A stretch of DNA of 14,705 nt from Desulfobacteraceae bacterium. GTDB lineage: Bacteria; Desulfobacterota; DSM-4660; Desulfatiglandales; Desulfatiglandaceae. The DNA is taken from positions 1-14,705 of the forward strand of contig JABMQV010000284.1 in the NCBI GenBank assembly GCA_013203065.1, in the 5' to 3' direction. Below, piece by piece: positions 1 through 7,380 of this stretch. The translations under genes and the position numbers were made by a program. Each line of letters starts with the position of its first letter. Position 1 is the stretch's first letter. The notes under the pieces were generated by a model, which saw only the letters and a list, made by a program, of their open reading frames with translations, was not told where the DNA came from and did no database searches.

Positions 1-335
1 CCAAAAAAATGATAGGCTTCATTACCAAATGAAAAGTCTGGATAATTCCAAGTTAACATAGCTGAAGTAATTTTCTAGGCTTATCCCTATCTTGTTCATC
101 TTGCCCAGTATCGAACACTGGCGCCAAATTGTGATCTGCAATGGATATTCAACGCCAACGGTTAATATGTAAAATGTCCGATTTAATCGAAACCTCTTAT
201 CGATAACCATAAGGTCGGGTTTCAGCAACGACACTTCAAGCCTTAATAAACTCGGGCCCATGGGGTTCGGCCATTTCTTTCCACCGCTCACCAAACCTAT
301 TGAAAACCTGGAATTTCTTCCGGAACCTCCAGGTC
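1..335. other. Intergenic stretch, no supportable gene
   Basis: This A+T-richer stretch lies downstream of the TRAP large permease gene. The only open frame of any length is on the minus strand (294-22, GTG start). It has no ribosome binding site, no recognisable domain and an unconvincing composition, so I do not call it. Another minus-strand frame has short protein-like segments broken by stops, which could be a decayed gene but is too weak to name. The one supportable element is the hairpin at 306-334, listed separately. Confidence 0.5.
306..334 (-). terminator. Terminator-like hairpin after TRAP large permease gene
   Basis: Two nucleotides beyond the TAA stop of the large permease gene, the minus strand can form a 7-bp perfect stem (ACCTGGA paired with TCCAGGT). 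The 15-nt loop contains the self-complementary TTCCGGAA, and the stem is followed by TTTTC. The position fits a factor-independent terminator for the TRAP operon. The T tract is short, so efficiency may be modest. Confidence 0.5.
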
Positions 336-1646
336 TTACAATAACTTGTTTGGGAGCCAGATGGCGATCTGAGGGAAGATCATGACGATGGCCAGCCCCA
401 GTGATTCGACAAGGGTATAGGGAATGACCGAGCGGTAGATGTCGGCCATGGTTATGTTGGGAGGGACAATCCCTTTGAGGTAAAACAGGTTAAAGCCAAA
501 GGGCGGTGTCATATATCCGATTTCCATATTGATCACAAACAGGATCCCGAACCACAGAGGGTCAAATCCGTGGGCCTTGATCACGGGCAAGAATACGGGA
601 ACACAAATCATCATGATACCCGCCGGGTCAAGCAACATGGCCAGAACGAATATGACGAGTTGAATAAATATGATGGTTCCCCAGGGACCGCCGGGGATAT
701 GTGTCAAAATATTTTCTATCAGTTTGTTGGCTCCCATCCCGTGATAGGCCGCGCTAAAGCAATAAGCACCAAAAAGAATCCACATAATCATGCTCGTCAG
801 CCTTAAGGTACGGTGTGCGGCCTCCTTCATCAAAGCCCAACTGAACTGTTTGTAAACCAGCGAAGAGATTAGGGCTCCCAGAACGCCCATGGCCGCGGCC
901 TCTGTGGGCGTCGTAACCCCGCCGATAATAGAACCCAGGACCATGATAACGATGACGATGGGCAGCAAGACCGCCTTGAGCGCTGCCATTTTTCTCTTCC
1001 AGTCCCCCCGTTCTTCCCGGGGAAGGGCCGGTCCCAAATGGGGTTGAAAAATACATCGAATGGTAATGTAACTGGAAACGAGGACAAGAAGAAGAAGACC
1101 CGGAAAAACGCCTCCCGCAAAAAGCCTTCCCACGGATTCCCCCGAGATGAGAGCGTAGAGGATCATAATGATACTTGGGGGAATGAGAATGCCCCAGCCC
1201 CCTCCGGAGTTGATGCATCCCAGGGCCAGCTCTTTGTTATAGTTGCGTCTCAACATGGAGGGGAGCGCAATGGTTCCCATACTCACCACTGCCGCTCCGC
1301 TGATCCCGCACATGGCTGAAAAAATGGCGCATATGATCACTGTGCCGATGGCCAATCCTCCCCCTATGCCCCCAAACCAGAGATACATCATCTCATAGAG
1401 GTCCCTGGCCACTCCGGACCTCTCCAGGATCATGGCCATAAAAATAAACAGCGGTATGGCCACCAGGGTAAATTTATTCATGGCCCCCCAGGTCTGCGCG
1501 GCGACCATGTAAAAGGATTCGGGGCCCCAGGTGAAATAAAGAAAAATCATGGACACCCCGCCCAAGACAAAAGCAAGAGGAAGCCCTGCCAAAAGCAATA
1601 TGAGAAGTGAACCGAAAAACATGATGGTCAATAATTCAATGCTCAT
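336..1646 (-). CDS. dctM: TRAP transporter large permease subunit (DctM family)
   Basis: This is the large membrane subunit of a tripartite ATP-independent periplasmic (TRAP) transporter, the part that uses the ion gradient to import a solute delivered by the binding protein. The 436-residue product has the usual family length and about a dozen hydrophobic segments. Family-type stretches include GISGAAVVSMGTIALPSM (about residues 114-131), a Gly/Pro-rich GGGWGILIPPSI segment (about 148-159), and a late EIGYMTPPFGFNLFYLKG segment near the C-terminus. The ATG overlaps the TGA of the small permease gene by 4 nt (ATGA), so the two are almost certainly translationally coupled. A terminator-like hairpin follows. 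The transported substrate cannot be read from this subunit; in the family it is usually an organic acid. Confidence 0.95.
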   Translation of the reverse strand: MSIELLTIMFFGSLLILLLAGLPLAFVLGGVSMIFLYFTWGPESFYMVAAQTWGAMNKFTLVAIPLFIFMAMILERSGVARDLYEMMYLWFGGIGGGLAIGTVIICAIFSAMCGISGAAVVSMGTIALPSMLRRNYNKELALGCINSGGGWGILIPPSIIMILYALISGESVGRLFAGGVFPGLLLLVLVSSYITIRCIFQPHLGPALPREERGDWKRKMAALKAVLLPIVIVIMVLGSIIGGVTTPTEAAAMGVLGALISSLVYKQFSWALMKEAAHRTLRLTSMIMWILFGAYCFSAAYHGMGANKLIENILTHIPGGPWGTIIFIQLVIFVLAMLLDPAGIMMICVPVFLPVIKAHGFDPLWFGILFVINMEIGYMTPPFGFNLFYLKGIVPPNITMADIYRSVIPYTLVESLGLAIVMIFPQIAIWLPNKLL

Positions 1647-2185
1647 ATCGATTCTGCCTCCTCGGTTTCTTGAGTTACAGGGGGGGGCACATCAAAAAGG
1701 ATAAAGAAATCCAGGATGAGCTTGGCCAGGCCCTGGAGTATGAGCAAAAGGGCGCCTAAGGGGATCATCAATTTGACGATATAAATCGGCGGGTTCCATG
1801 CGGATTCGGAGTGCTCGAATTGAGCCAGAGACTCCCACGCCAGGGAGCCCCCATAGATCAGCAGCATCCCGCAAAACAGAAAAAAGAGGAAAGAGGTGGC
1901 GATATCGAGTGCTGCCTTTGTTTTTGGAGAAAACCGAGAAAAGAGGATGTCCACGTTAACATGCCCTCCGCCAAGCAGGATGTATCCCCCTGAAAGGACC
2001 ACATAGGACCCAAAAAGCATCTGGGTCAGTTCATTTGCCCATACGGTCGGGGCGTTAAAGAAATATCTTCGTATGACCTCCATCATAAGCAACACAAAGA
2101 TAACAAACAAAAAATAGGACAAGATCTCGCCCAACCATCTATTGATCGCGTAAATGACCCCTATGATACCTTTGAAGATAGACAT
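1643..2185 (-). CDS. dctQ: TRAP transporter small permease subunit (DctQ family)
   Basis: The 180-residue small membrane subunit of the TRAP system, which pairs with the large permease and helps dock the binding protein. Four hydrophobic segments are visible (about residues 18-38, 50-72, 90-113 and 131-157). Family-type features include EVIRRYFFNAPTVWANEL after the first segment, a GHVNVDIL stretch, and WNPPIYIVKLMIPLGALL before the last segment. The last pattern is common in the keto-acid/mannitol-chloroaromatic-type TRAP branch. The tail is acidic. The ATG at 2185 is preceded on the minus strand by AAGGAAAGGGACAA, an acceptable ribosome binding site. It lies 232 nt downstream of the binding-protein gene across a highly structured gap and overlaps dctM by 4 nt. 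Confidence 0.93.
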   Translation of the reverse strand: MSIFKGIIGVIYAINRWLGEILSYFLFVIFVLLMMEVIRRYFFNAPTVWANELTQMLFGSYVVLSGGYILLGGGHVNVDILFSRFSPKTKAALDIATSFLFFLFCGMLLIYGGSLAWESLAQFEHSESAWNPPIYIVKLMIPLGALLLILQGLAKLILDFFILFDVPPPVTQETEEAESI

Positions 2186-2195
2186 TTGTCCCTTT

Positions 2196-2351
2196 CCTTA
2201 GTGAATTGGGTCACGCCTCAATCGCAAAATCCTCGAAATAGTACTACTATTCCTATGGTTTTGCTCAATCGGCACAGCCAAATCTGGCCTAAATCCGGGC
2301 GCCAATTCTGCGAAGTTGTTTTTGCGCAGACCCTTAATGAATTGGGTCACG
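2196..2351. repeat. 20-nt direct repeat pair in the dctP-dctQ gap
   Basis: CCTTAGTGAATTGGGTCACG at 2196-2215 recurs as CCTTAATGAATTGGGTCACG at 2332-2351, one mismatch in 20, with starts 136 nt apart. A shorter direct repeat, CTCAATCG (2217-2224 and 2264-2271), lies just inside the first copy. The second long copy runs straight into the left arm of the 12-bp hairpin. This could be a duplicated regulatory or processing site, or the scar of a small insertion. Nothing here resembles a known insertion sequence. Confidence 0.6.
2229..2263. repeat. Palindrome within an imperfect hairpin, dctP-dctQ gap
   Basis: AATAGTA-C-TACTATT (2237-2251) is a perfect 7-bp palindrome around one central base. It is flanked by partly complementary arms: GCAAAATCC on the left and GGTTTTGC on the right, which pair apart from one bulged T. 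A protein-binding operator or an RNA hairpin are both possible. The symmetry alone does not decide between them. Confidence 0.45.
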
Positions 2352-2392
2352 AGACCCGAGCGGTCACCCGCCTCCTTGGTTCGGGTCTCGTG
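2348..2392 (-). promoter_or_regulatory. Strong 12-bp hairpin between dctP and dctQ
   Basis: CACGAGACCCGA (2348-2359) and TCGGGTCTCGTG (2381-2392) are perfectly complementary and enclose a 21-nt loop with its own small GCGG/CCGC stem. On the minus strand the hairpin begins 25 nt after the dctP stop codon and has no T tract. By analogy with binding-protein operons, it may protect the 3' end of the dctP message or partly stop transcription, giving more binding protein than permease. That role is an inference. Confidence 0.55.
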
Positions 2393-2417
2393 TTCCCGGT
2401 TAATCCAGGGTGCCTGA

Positions 2418-3461
2418 TTAAATGTAGCCCAATGTCTTCAAAAATTTCTTCAGGATCTCCAGGGCCTTCGCAGCCTCGGGACCTTTCTGTCCCTCTTTTT
2501 CCCACTGTTTCATGGCTGCCTGGGTCAATTTTTTCTGCTCCTCGGCCGGGAGCAAGATCACTTTCACATTTTTTTCCTTTATGGCCTTGGCCAGGGTGTT
2601 TGCTTCCTGGAATATGTATTGATTGCTGCGTTTCCAGACGTGCTCTTCGATGGTCAAGTAAAAGATCTTTCGGACATCTTCGGGCAGTTTGTCAATGGCC
2701 TTTTGATTCACCAGCCAGCAGTCGGTCCCCGCGATGTTGAGGGGCGGCTTCAGGCTATATTTAGCGACCTCATATAACCCCATCTTGTAAGCGCCCTGTA
2801 CGGCACCCCAGTGGGCGCCGTCCACCACTCCTGATGCCAGGGCCGGATAGAGCTCGGGCCCGGGGATATAGGAGGCAGCCGCTCCTATATTGGTAAACAT
2901 GAGTTGGAGAACGCCTGAAGAACGAAGCTTTAATCCCTTAAAATCCTCAAAGGTCTTAATCGGTTTTTTGAGAACGAGTTCGGTTGGATAGACCTTTTCA
3001 GTGGAGTAGAAGATTCCATGTTTCGCAGCTTCTTTTCTGATCATTTGTTCGAAGCCAAGAAAATAGTGGAAATAGAGTGCCTGCCAGGTTTCCCGGAATG
3101 AAAAGGGAAGACCGTAGGCGATACCTGCCAGGGTGAGCTGGGCTCGAAAATAGGCGGGTGAACTGGAGCCCATCTGGATCATCCCCCGCTTTACGGCATT
3201 GAAAATCTCCTTTGCGGGGACCAGGGAACCAGCCGGAAAAGGCTCAATGATCAGCCGTCCATCGGTCCGTTCCTTAATCTCTTTTACGATATCGAGCAGG
3301 CTGTCCTTGTATGAAGGACTCGCACTCGGCCAATGGGATTGACATTTCCATTTGATGACCTTTTCCGCTGCATAGGATGCATCATTGGTTAGAGGTAGAA
3401 GGATCATGCAGAGGGCCAATGAACACAATAAAACCGCGCTGAAAACACCTTTCATACTCAT
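2418..3461 (-). CDS. dctP: TRAP transporter substrate-binding protein (DctP family)
   Basis: The periplasmic solute-binding protein that captures the substrate and delivers it to the DctQM permease. The 347-residue product starts with a clear Sec signal peptide: MSMK, a hydrophobic core to about residue 24, and a likely cleavage near ASYA-AEK at 31-32. The mature protein opens with the family-type KWKCQSHWPSASPSYK. It has PFPAGSLVPAKEIFNAVKRG at about 74-93. GLKLRSSG at about 176-183 carries Arg180, which corresponds to the carboxylate-binding arginine of TRAP binding proteins. ELYPALASGVVDGAHWG follows at about 203-219. These features argue for an organic-acid ligand, perhaps a keto acid, but the ligand is not determined. 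ATG 3461 is chosen over the Met two codons later because AAGGAGG lies 7 nt upstream of it. Confidence 0.94.
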   Translation of the reverse strand: MSMKGVFSAVLLCSLALCMILLPLTNDASYAAEKVIKWKCQSHWPSASPSYKDSLLDIVKEIKERTDGRLIIEPFPAGSLVPAKEIFNAVKRGMIQMGSSSPAYFRAQLTLAGIAYGLPFSFRETWQALYFHYFLGFEQMIRKEAAKHGIFYSTEKVYPTELVLKKPIKTFEDFKGLKLRSSGVLQLMFTNIGAAASYIPGPELYPALASGVVDGAHWGAVQGAYKMGLYEVAKYSLKPPLNIAGTDCWLVNQKAIDKLPEDVRKIFYLTIEEHVWKRSNQYIFQEANTLAKAIKEKNVKVILLPAEEQKKLTQAAMKQWEKEGQKGPEAAKALEILKKFLKTLGYI

Positions 3462-3933
3462 AACACGACCTCCTTAATTCTTAGGGTTAAACGATTTTTA
3501 CGGCATGAATTGATTCCTTTAAACCTCCTTTCTCTTGGTGTTATAAGGGGCTTCCAACCCGATCGCCTGTCTTTGGAACATCCCTTCAAAGGCGCCCGAT
3601 GCGGCCCCAAGTTTAAAACTGTCCCTGTGGCAAAAAACGCCCTATTTGAGACGATGTGTCACAAGAATCAATAGGGAAACATCATTATGGTGGAGACCTT
3701 AAGAAAAAACTTTGGAAGATGTCAAGAAAAAACAGACATGAATTGGGGGACCTCCGCGTTGCCGCCGGGCGGTTGGAGAACTGGGAATTGCATAGGAGAG
3801 ATCCAAAATTCCGACCTCCAGTCAAATTGCTCATTGCACAGACTGCGTGAAGTGTTATAAGTACCGATCTCATACTAATTTCAAGAAAGGCCGGCGGGGT
3901 GCTGTTTCTGACCGCCGGGGACCTGGAGAGACA
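3462..3933. other. Divergent intergenic region between dctP and the MFS gene
   Basis: This 472-nt gap separates divergently transcribed genes and should hold both promoters. On the minus strand an AAGGAGG serves dctP. A second AAAGGAGG about 50 nt further upstream precedes a minimal ATG-CCG-TAA frame, and TATAAC (3544-3539) is a possible -10, but no convincing -35 accompanies it. A small palindrome, AGTTT-A-AAACT, sits at 3610-3620. On the plus strand a GC-rich hairpin (3891-3918) lies just before the MFS ribosome binding site. I found no sigma-54 (GG-N10-GC) promoter that I would defend. Overlapping short open frames around 3656-3942 on both strands show no domain or ribosome binding site. 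Confidence 0.5.
3891..3918 (+). promoter_or_regulatory. GC-rich hairpin in the MFS leader
   Basis: CCGGCGG (3891-3897) and CCGCCGG (3912-3918) form a perfect 7-bp all-GC stem with a 14-nt loop. The stem ends 6 nt before the GGAGAG ribosome binding site (3925-3930) of the MFS gene. Such placement could influence initiation or mark the end of a leader RNA. No riboswitch class was recognised. Confidence 0.4.
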
Positions 3934-5211
3934 ATGAATCAATATTTTTCAAGACTGACAAGAAAGAGCGCAGACATATATTGGGGGTGGTTTGTGGTTT
4001 TTGGTGCCTTTGGAATGCTCAGTCTCACATATGGCGCCCGCTATTGCTTTGGCGTATTTACAAGACCGATGTTCGTTGAATACAACTGGCCCATGTCTGT
4101 TATTTCCTTGGGGGCTTCCATCAATCTTTTCGTGTATGCGTTGATCGGGATTTTCACCGGCAGACTCCTTGATAAGGTTGCACCCCGATGGATTCTGACG
4201 GTTGGCGCTATCATTACCGCACTCGGTTTTGCCTCAATAAATTTCATCCGAACCCCGATGGGTCTATTTTTCTCCTATGGTCTCTTGTGTGGAATTGGCA
4301 CAGCCTGCGCTGGCGTCGTGGTCAACAACGCCGCAGTGGGAAAGTGGTTTTTGAGGAAAAGAGGACTGGCCATGGGGATTTCCAGCATGGGGATCGGATT
4401 TGGAACGATGATTTTGACCCCCTTGGCGGGTTATATTGTGAAACATTATCCCTGGCGGATTGGCTTTATCTTTATAAGTGCGTTGATATTTGTTTTCGGA
4501 ATTCTAATTTCTCAGGCCTTTATGGGCAAACCCAACCCGGAATCGCTCGGCCTGTTGCCCGATGGAAAAAGGGCCGATAAGAAGCTGATAAGGTCGGACA
4601 CTTTGCCCAGTAAGGCCGAAAAGATATCCATCAAACCCCTCTTGAAAAACACACGCTTTTGGATCTTGGCCCTGTGCAACATTGTGGGTGCGATGACCTC
4701 GATGATGACCTTTGTCCATCAAGTCACCTATGCCATAAACCAGGATATCGGAAAGATTGCCGCAGCTTTTTCACTGGGTATCATCGGCATTAGTGGTGGT
4801 TTCGGGAAATTTTTCTTTGGATGGCTGAGCGATAGGATCAAAGATGCCAAGTATTCGGCCTCTCTGGGTTACTTACTTATGGCATTGGGCATGTTTGCCT
4901 TATTGAAGGTCAAGACGGTGATGGGACTAACTCTTTTTGCCCTTATCTTCGGATTTGGGTATGGCTCCATGGCACCCCTGATGCCGTATTTACTTTCAGA
5001 CAGATTCGGGCGCCATATGCTGGGAACTGCCTTTGGACTGCTAATATTCTTTGTGGCCGGAATCGGCGGCGCCATGGGACCTCTTTTGGGGGGTATCATA
5101 TTTGATGCTACGGGAACCTATGCATATGCCTGGCAACTAAACATGATCGCCCTGCTGGCGGTGTCGCTTGTCATATTGGTTTTAAAACCGAGAGAAAAGC
5201 CCCTTGCATAG
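3934..5211 (+). CDS. MFS transporter, OFA/monocarboxylate type
   Basis: A 425-residue major facilitator superfamily permease with about twelve hydrophobic segments in two halves. The loop between helices 2 and 3 reads GRLLDKVAPRW, the place of MFS motif A. NNAAVGKWFLRKRGLAMG (about residues 130-147) is characteristic of the oxalate/formate antiporter and monocarboxylate-porter-like branch, and GFGKFFFGWLSDRIKD repeats the motif-A pattern in the second half. A likely substrate is a small organic acid, but this is inference. The frame is open back to 3847, but the upstream residues are basic and unlike the family. ATG 3934 has GGAGAG 3 nt upstream (rather close) and places the first helix correctly. 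It is divergent from the TRAP operon, so both may serve uptake or exchange of organic acids. Confidence 0.88.
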   Translation: MNQYFSRLTRKSADIYWGWFVVFGAFGMLSLTYGARYCFGVFTRPMFVEYNWPMSVISLGASINLFVYALIGIFTGRLLDKVAPRWILTVGAIITALGFASINFIRTPMGLFFSYGLLCGIGTACAGVVVNNAAVGKWFLRKRGLAMGISSMGIGFGTMILTPLAGYIVKHYPWRIGFIFISALIFVFGILISQAFMGKPNPESLGLLPDGKRADKKLIRSDTLPSKAEKISIKPLLKNTRFWILALCNIVGAMTSMMTFVHQVTYAINQDIGKIAAAFSLGIIGISGGFGKFFFGWLSDRIKDAKYSASLGYLLMALGMFALLKVKTVMGLTLFALIFGFGYGSMAPLMPYLLSDRFGRHMLGTAFGLLIFFVAGIGGAMGPLLGGIIFDATGTYAYAWQLNMIALLAVSLVILVLKPREKPLA

Positions 5212-5302
5212 AGTTTTTTTGGCGTTCACGGGGGCTTATATCAGGCGTGGTTCAACCCATGCAGCACGGCACAAAAAAAGAAATCGCTCAAATTTGGACT
5301 AT

Positions 5303-5327
5303 CCACGGCCAGGGGGCGTGGCCTTTT
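5303..5327 (+). terminator. Weak terminator-like hairpin after the MFS gene
   Basis: CCACG (5303-5307) pairs with CGTGG (5317-5321) around a 9-nt loop and is followed by CCTTTT. It lies about 90 nt after the MFS stop codon. The stem is short and the T tract only four bases, so this is a tentative call. Confidence 0.3.
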
Positions 5328-5378
5328 GTCCGATTCATGGCCTTCGGCAACCGCGGTTTCAAAAACATTTTTCAGGCA

Positions 5379-5412
5379 GAGCCAAATGACTCTGGCTCCG
5401 CCCAAAGGGCGG
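5379..5412 (+). promoter_or_regulatory. Tandem hairpins in the MscS leader
   Basis: Two adjacent inverted repeats end about 10 nt before the MscS ribosome binding site: GAGCCA/TGGCTC (5379-5384 and 5393-5398), then CCGCCC-AAA-GGGCGG (5398-5412), a perfect 6-bp GC stem with a 3-nt loop. They share base 5398, so they cannot both form in full. That could be a trivial coincidence or a two-state leader. Confidence 0.35.
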
Positions 5413-5437
5413 GATTTCATTAAGGAGAGTACCGTTC

Positions 5438-7243
5438 ATGAGATGGATAAACTCAGGAACCTGGCTGACGATTTCGGCCTTAATAGCTAATCTTCTTTTG
5501 GGCGCTGGCGTGTCCATTGGTTCGACCCAGCCCACCCCACCCCTTAGCGAGGGGCGAGGCGGATCAAAAGCTTCGGTCCAACTGCCTACTGTCGAGATGA
5601 CAAACAGGTATCCGCTGGCGCGTCTCAATACCGGAAGTCCGAGGGCAACCATCAAAGACTTCATAGAAACGATGACCCGTTCATATCAGGTTCAGCTGCG
5701 AGAAGGCTATAGAAGCAGAAAAGCGATCGATCTCTTAAACCGGTCCGTACGCTGTCTCGATCTGAACAAGGTCCCACCCACCCTTGTAAATAGCGTGGGG
5801 CTTGAATCCGCGCTGCTCCTCAAAGAGGTCTTCGATCGGATTGAGATGCCCCCTTACGAGGAGATCCCTGATCAACACACCATGGAGGCCAAGAAATCGT
5901 CCAGCTGGACACTACCACACACTGAAATCACCATCGAACGGATCGTTGATGGCCCCCGTAAGGGTGAGTTTCTCTTCACTGCAGAGACGGTGGCCAGGCT
6001 ACCGGCGTTTTACAAACGGGTACGGGATCTCCCTTACAGACCTGCCGCATCGCAGAAAGCCTATGAGTCGTATATTGTCGCTCCCGGATGGATGATTCCG
6101 CACCAGTGGATCCAGGGTTTGCCGAATTGGGCTGGTTTCCACTTCCTTGGACAGGCTGTATGGCAGTGGGTCGGTCTTGCGCTTTCCCTGTCAGTGGGTA
6201 GTTGGGTGATATGGGCGATTTACCGGCGGACAGGCCGACGGTTTTCAATGGGTGATGATCACGTTGCTTCGCGCTGGCAGTTTGGCAAATTGTTGTTTCC
6301 CTTGGGCGGCATGGTTGTCACACTGTTGGTTGATTATTTCGTTGATGAGCAGATCAACATAACAGGACCGGTTCTTAAGGTCATTTTACTGGGATCGAAG
6401 CTGATTTTATATGTTTTCGCTGTGCTGGCCATCGTCGCATTCGGTAATATCTTTGCACACGGTATCATGTCCTCGGAGCGCCTCAACCCCAAGAGCGTTG
6501 ACGCCAACCTGATAGCGCTGAGCTTTCGCGTTCTCACCTTGATCCTGATATTCGCGCTTTTCTGGTATGCAGCCGCCCATTTCGGCCTCCCAGTAACCGC
6601 GGTCTTTGCATCGGCGGGAGTTGCAGGTGTGGCCATAGCCTTTGCAGCAAGGGAGACGGTTGCCAATTTCTTCGGCGGTATGAGTATCCTGTTCGACCGA
6701 CCATTCAAGACTGGAGATTTTGTCGTTCTCGACTCAGGCGAACGTGGCGAGGTGATCCAAATAGGTCTGCGCAGCACCCGTATTTTGACGCGAGATGAAA
6801 TTCTCATTTGTATACCCAACTCCGTTATTACCAATGCCAAGATCGTAAACGAAAGCGCCCCCAACCCCCGTTTCAGGATAAGAATCAAGGTGGGAGTGGC
6901 CTACGGTACCGACATAAACCAGGTAGAAGACATTCTTATTCGTCTGGCCAGAAACAATCCTCTGGTGGCGAATGAACCGGAGCCTCGGGTACGTTTTCGG
7001 AATTTTGGTGATTCGTCCCTTGATTTTGAACTTCTGTGCTGGGCTCAACGGCCCCATGACAAAGGCAGACTTACTCACCAGTTAAATAAAGACATCTACA
7101 AGACCTTCCATGCTGCTGGGATTCTCATTCCATTTCCCCAGCGTGACATCCACATGTACTCCTATCCGGAAAAACCACCGGAACCGTTTGAGAAAGGGGA
7201 TAAAGAGAAAGAAGAGAGCGGTTCGATAGACCAAAAGCAATAA
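5438..7243 (+). CDS. MscS-family mechanosensitive ion channel with large N-terminal extension
   Basis: A 601-residue inner-membrane channel protein that would open on membrane tension and release solutes during osmotic downshift. A signal-peptide-like segment covers residues 6-28. A roughly 200-residue soluble, probably periplasmic region without a recognised domain follows. Then come hydrophobic segments at about 236-262, 283-302, 312-340 and 358-380. The pore helix reads ASAGVAGVAIAFAARETVANF (391-411), the Gly/Ala-packed TM3 signature of MscS. The beta domain starts at GGMSILFDRPFKTGDFV and contains GEVIQIGLRSTRI. The vestibule region runs to about 575, and the tail is charged and disordered. 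It is about twice the length of E. coli MscS. ATG 5438 has AAGGAGAG about 8 nt upstream. Confidence 0.92.
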   Translation: MRWINSGTWLTISALIANLLLGAGVSIGSTQPTPPLSEGRGGSKASVQLPTVEMTNRYPLARLNTGSPRATIKDFIETMTRSYQVQLREGYRSRKAIDLLNRSVRCLDLNKVPPTLVNSVGLESALLLKEVFDRIEMPPYEEIPDQHTMEAKKSSSWTLPHTEITIERIVDGPRKGEFLFTAETVARLPAFYKRVRDLPYRPAASQKAYESYIVAPGWMIPHQWIQGLPNWAGFHFLGQAVWQWVGLALSLSVGSWVIWAIYRRTGRRFSMGDDHVASRWQFGKLLFPLGGMVVTLLVDYFVDEQINITGPVLKVILLGSKLILYVFAVLAIVAFGNIFAHGIMSSERLNPKSVDANLIALSFRVLTLILIFALFWYAAAHFGLPVTAVFASAGVAGVAIAFAARETVANFFGGMSILFDRPFKTGDFVVLDSGERGEVIQIGLRSTRILTRDEILICIPNSVITNAKIVNESAPNPRFRIRIKVGVAYGTDINQVEDILIRLARNNPLVANEPEPRVRFRNFGDSSLDFELLCWAQRPHDKGRLTHQLNKDIYKTFHAAGILIPFPQRDIHMYSYPEKPPEPFEKGDKEKEESGSIDQKQ

Positions 7244-7380
7244 TCCGAAATCAAATTCAGGACATCCATCCTTGACTCTCGTCCTTGACGCACTCACCCC
7301 ATTTCTCTATACTCCTTTGGAGAAGAGCCGTTTGCAGGAAAATCTTCCTAGTGATTTCAAGAAAAGAGAGGAGATATGCC

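Noticed and set aside
22..294. 90-codon minus-strand frame
   Set aside because: GTG start, no ribosome binding site and no family resemblance. It follows a terminator-like hairpin.
2186..2740. 184-codon plus-strand frame across the dctP 3' end
   Set aside because: Most of it is the antisense of dctP and the rest is the structured gap. The composition is low in quality, with many Pro and Ser residues.
3847..3933. N-terminal extension of the MFS transporter
   Set aside because: The basic 29-residue extension is unlike the family and contains the GC-rich hairpin and the ribosome binding site used by ATG 3934.
3656..3942. Short frames on both strands in the dctP-MFS gap
   Set aside because: They overlap each other on opposite strands, have no ribosome binding site or domain, and lie in a region expected to hold two promoters.
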